This document shows, in pieces, positions 63,894 to 64,000 of a DNA stretch of 64,000 nucleotides (its first letter is position 1; each line of letters starts with the position of its first letter). The position numbers and the translations under genes were made by a program. The notes beneath the pieces were generated by a model. That model made no database searches, was not told the origin of the DNA, and was given only the letters and a program-made list of their open reading frames with translations. This DNA is from Acestrorhynchus altus (lineage: Eukaryota > Chordata > Actinopteri > Characiformes > Acestrorhynchidae), in NCBI GenBank assembly GCA_034509495.1, contig CM067514.1, forward strand, positions 5,964,259 to 6,028,258, read 5' to 3'.

Positions 63894-64000
63894 CTTCTTC
63901 TTCTTCTTTCGGCCGCTCCCTTTAGGGGTCGCCACAGCGGATCATTTGCCTCCATCTTGCCCTATCCCCTGCCTCCTCTACTGTTACAACAACCATCTCC
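63894..64000 (-). mobile_element. RTE-like 3' end, runs off the window
   Basis: CTTCTTCTTCTTCTTTCGGC, CGCTCCCTTTAGGGGTCGCC and ACAGCGGATCATTTGCCTCC is the inverted form of the family at 22,019-22,178. Confidence 0.8.

Overview
The window looks like ray-finned (teleost) fish nuclear DNA. It has compact, phase-consistent spliced exons with GT/AG borders, a dense mix of fish-type mobile elements (ERV, hAT, Tc1/mariner and piggyBac relics, L2-like LINEs, RTE-like tails, tRNA-derived SINEs), long CA/GT microsatellites, and no bacterial gene organisation. I cannot name the species.

The right half (32.9-58.9 kb) carries one complete coding gene on the minus strand: mctp2, the multiple C2 domain and transmembrane region protein 2. 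I traced 22 coding exons from ATG to stop. All junction phases agree and give 883 residues: a divergent N-terminal head, three C2 domains (A and C with all five calcium-binding aspartates, B without them) and a C-terminal two-part membrane anchor. A 5' untranslated exon must lie further right, because the ATG exon begins at a splice acceptor.

The left third is a graveyard of elements and gene relics. At 1-7.5 kb a decayed endogenous retrovirus (gag zinc knuckle, protease, RT, cut-down integrase, env TM stump) sits directly against nidogen-like exons. It is itself broken by a hAT-type MITE with a perfect 8-bp target duplication and by an L2-like LINE 3' end. The nidogen relic keeps three exons but has lost one and carries two frameshifts. 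A solo LTR with a 5-bp target duplication lies in one of its introns. At 11.5-11.9 kb is an orphan two-exon kelch-repeat C-terminus. At 12.2-17.0 kb a 2.4-kb block made of two head-to-head LINE fragments is tandemly duplicated with a traceable 3-bp microhomology junction.

At 18.5-22.8 kb there is a direct duplication of a small two-exon gene on the minus strand. Each copy has a conserved TATA element, an exon 1 that is largely or wholly untranslated, matched splice sites and an exon 2 coding a short single-pass membrane protein. The two proteins have diverged, and one has an internal repeat of the domain. I do not recognise this family; it is the best candidate here for something undescribed. 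A broken GIMAP/AIG1 GTPase copy follows at 24.2 kb, then an unrecognised open frame at 25.3-25.7 kb.

Spread through the window are four arrays of a TAGCAAC-type repeat, several MITE families with visible terminal repeats, and simple repeats. I see no CRISPR array, rRNA or functional tRNA gene.
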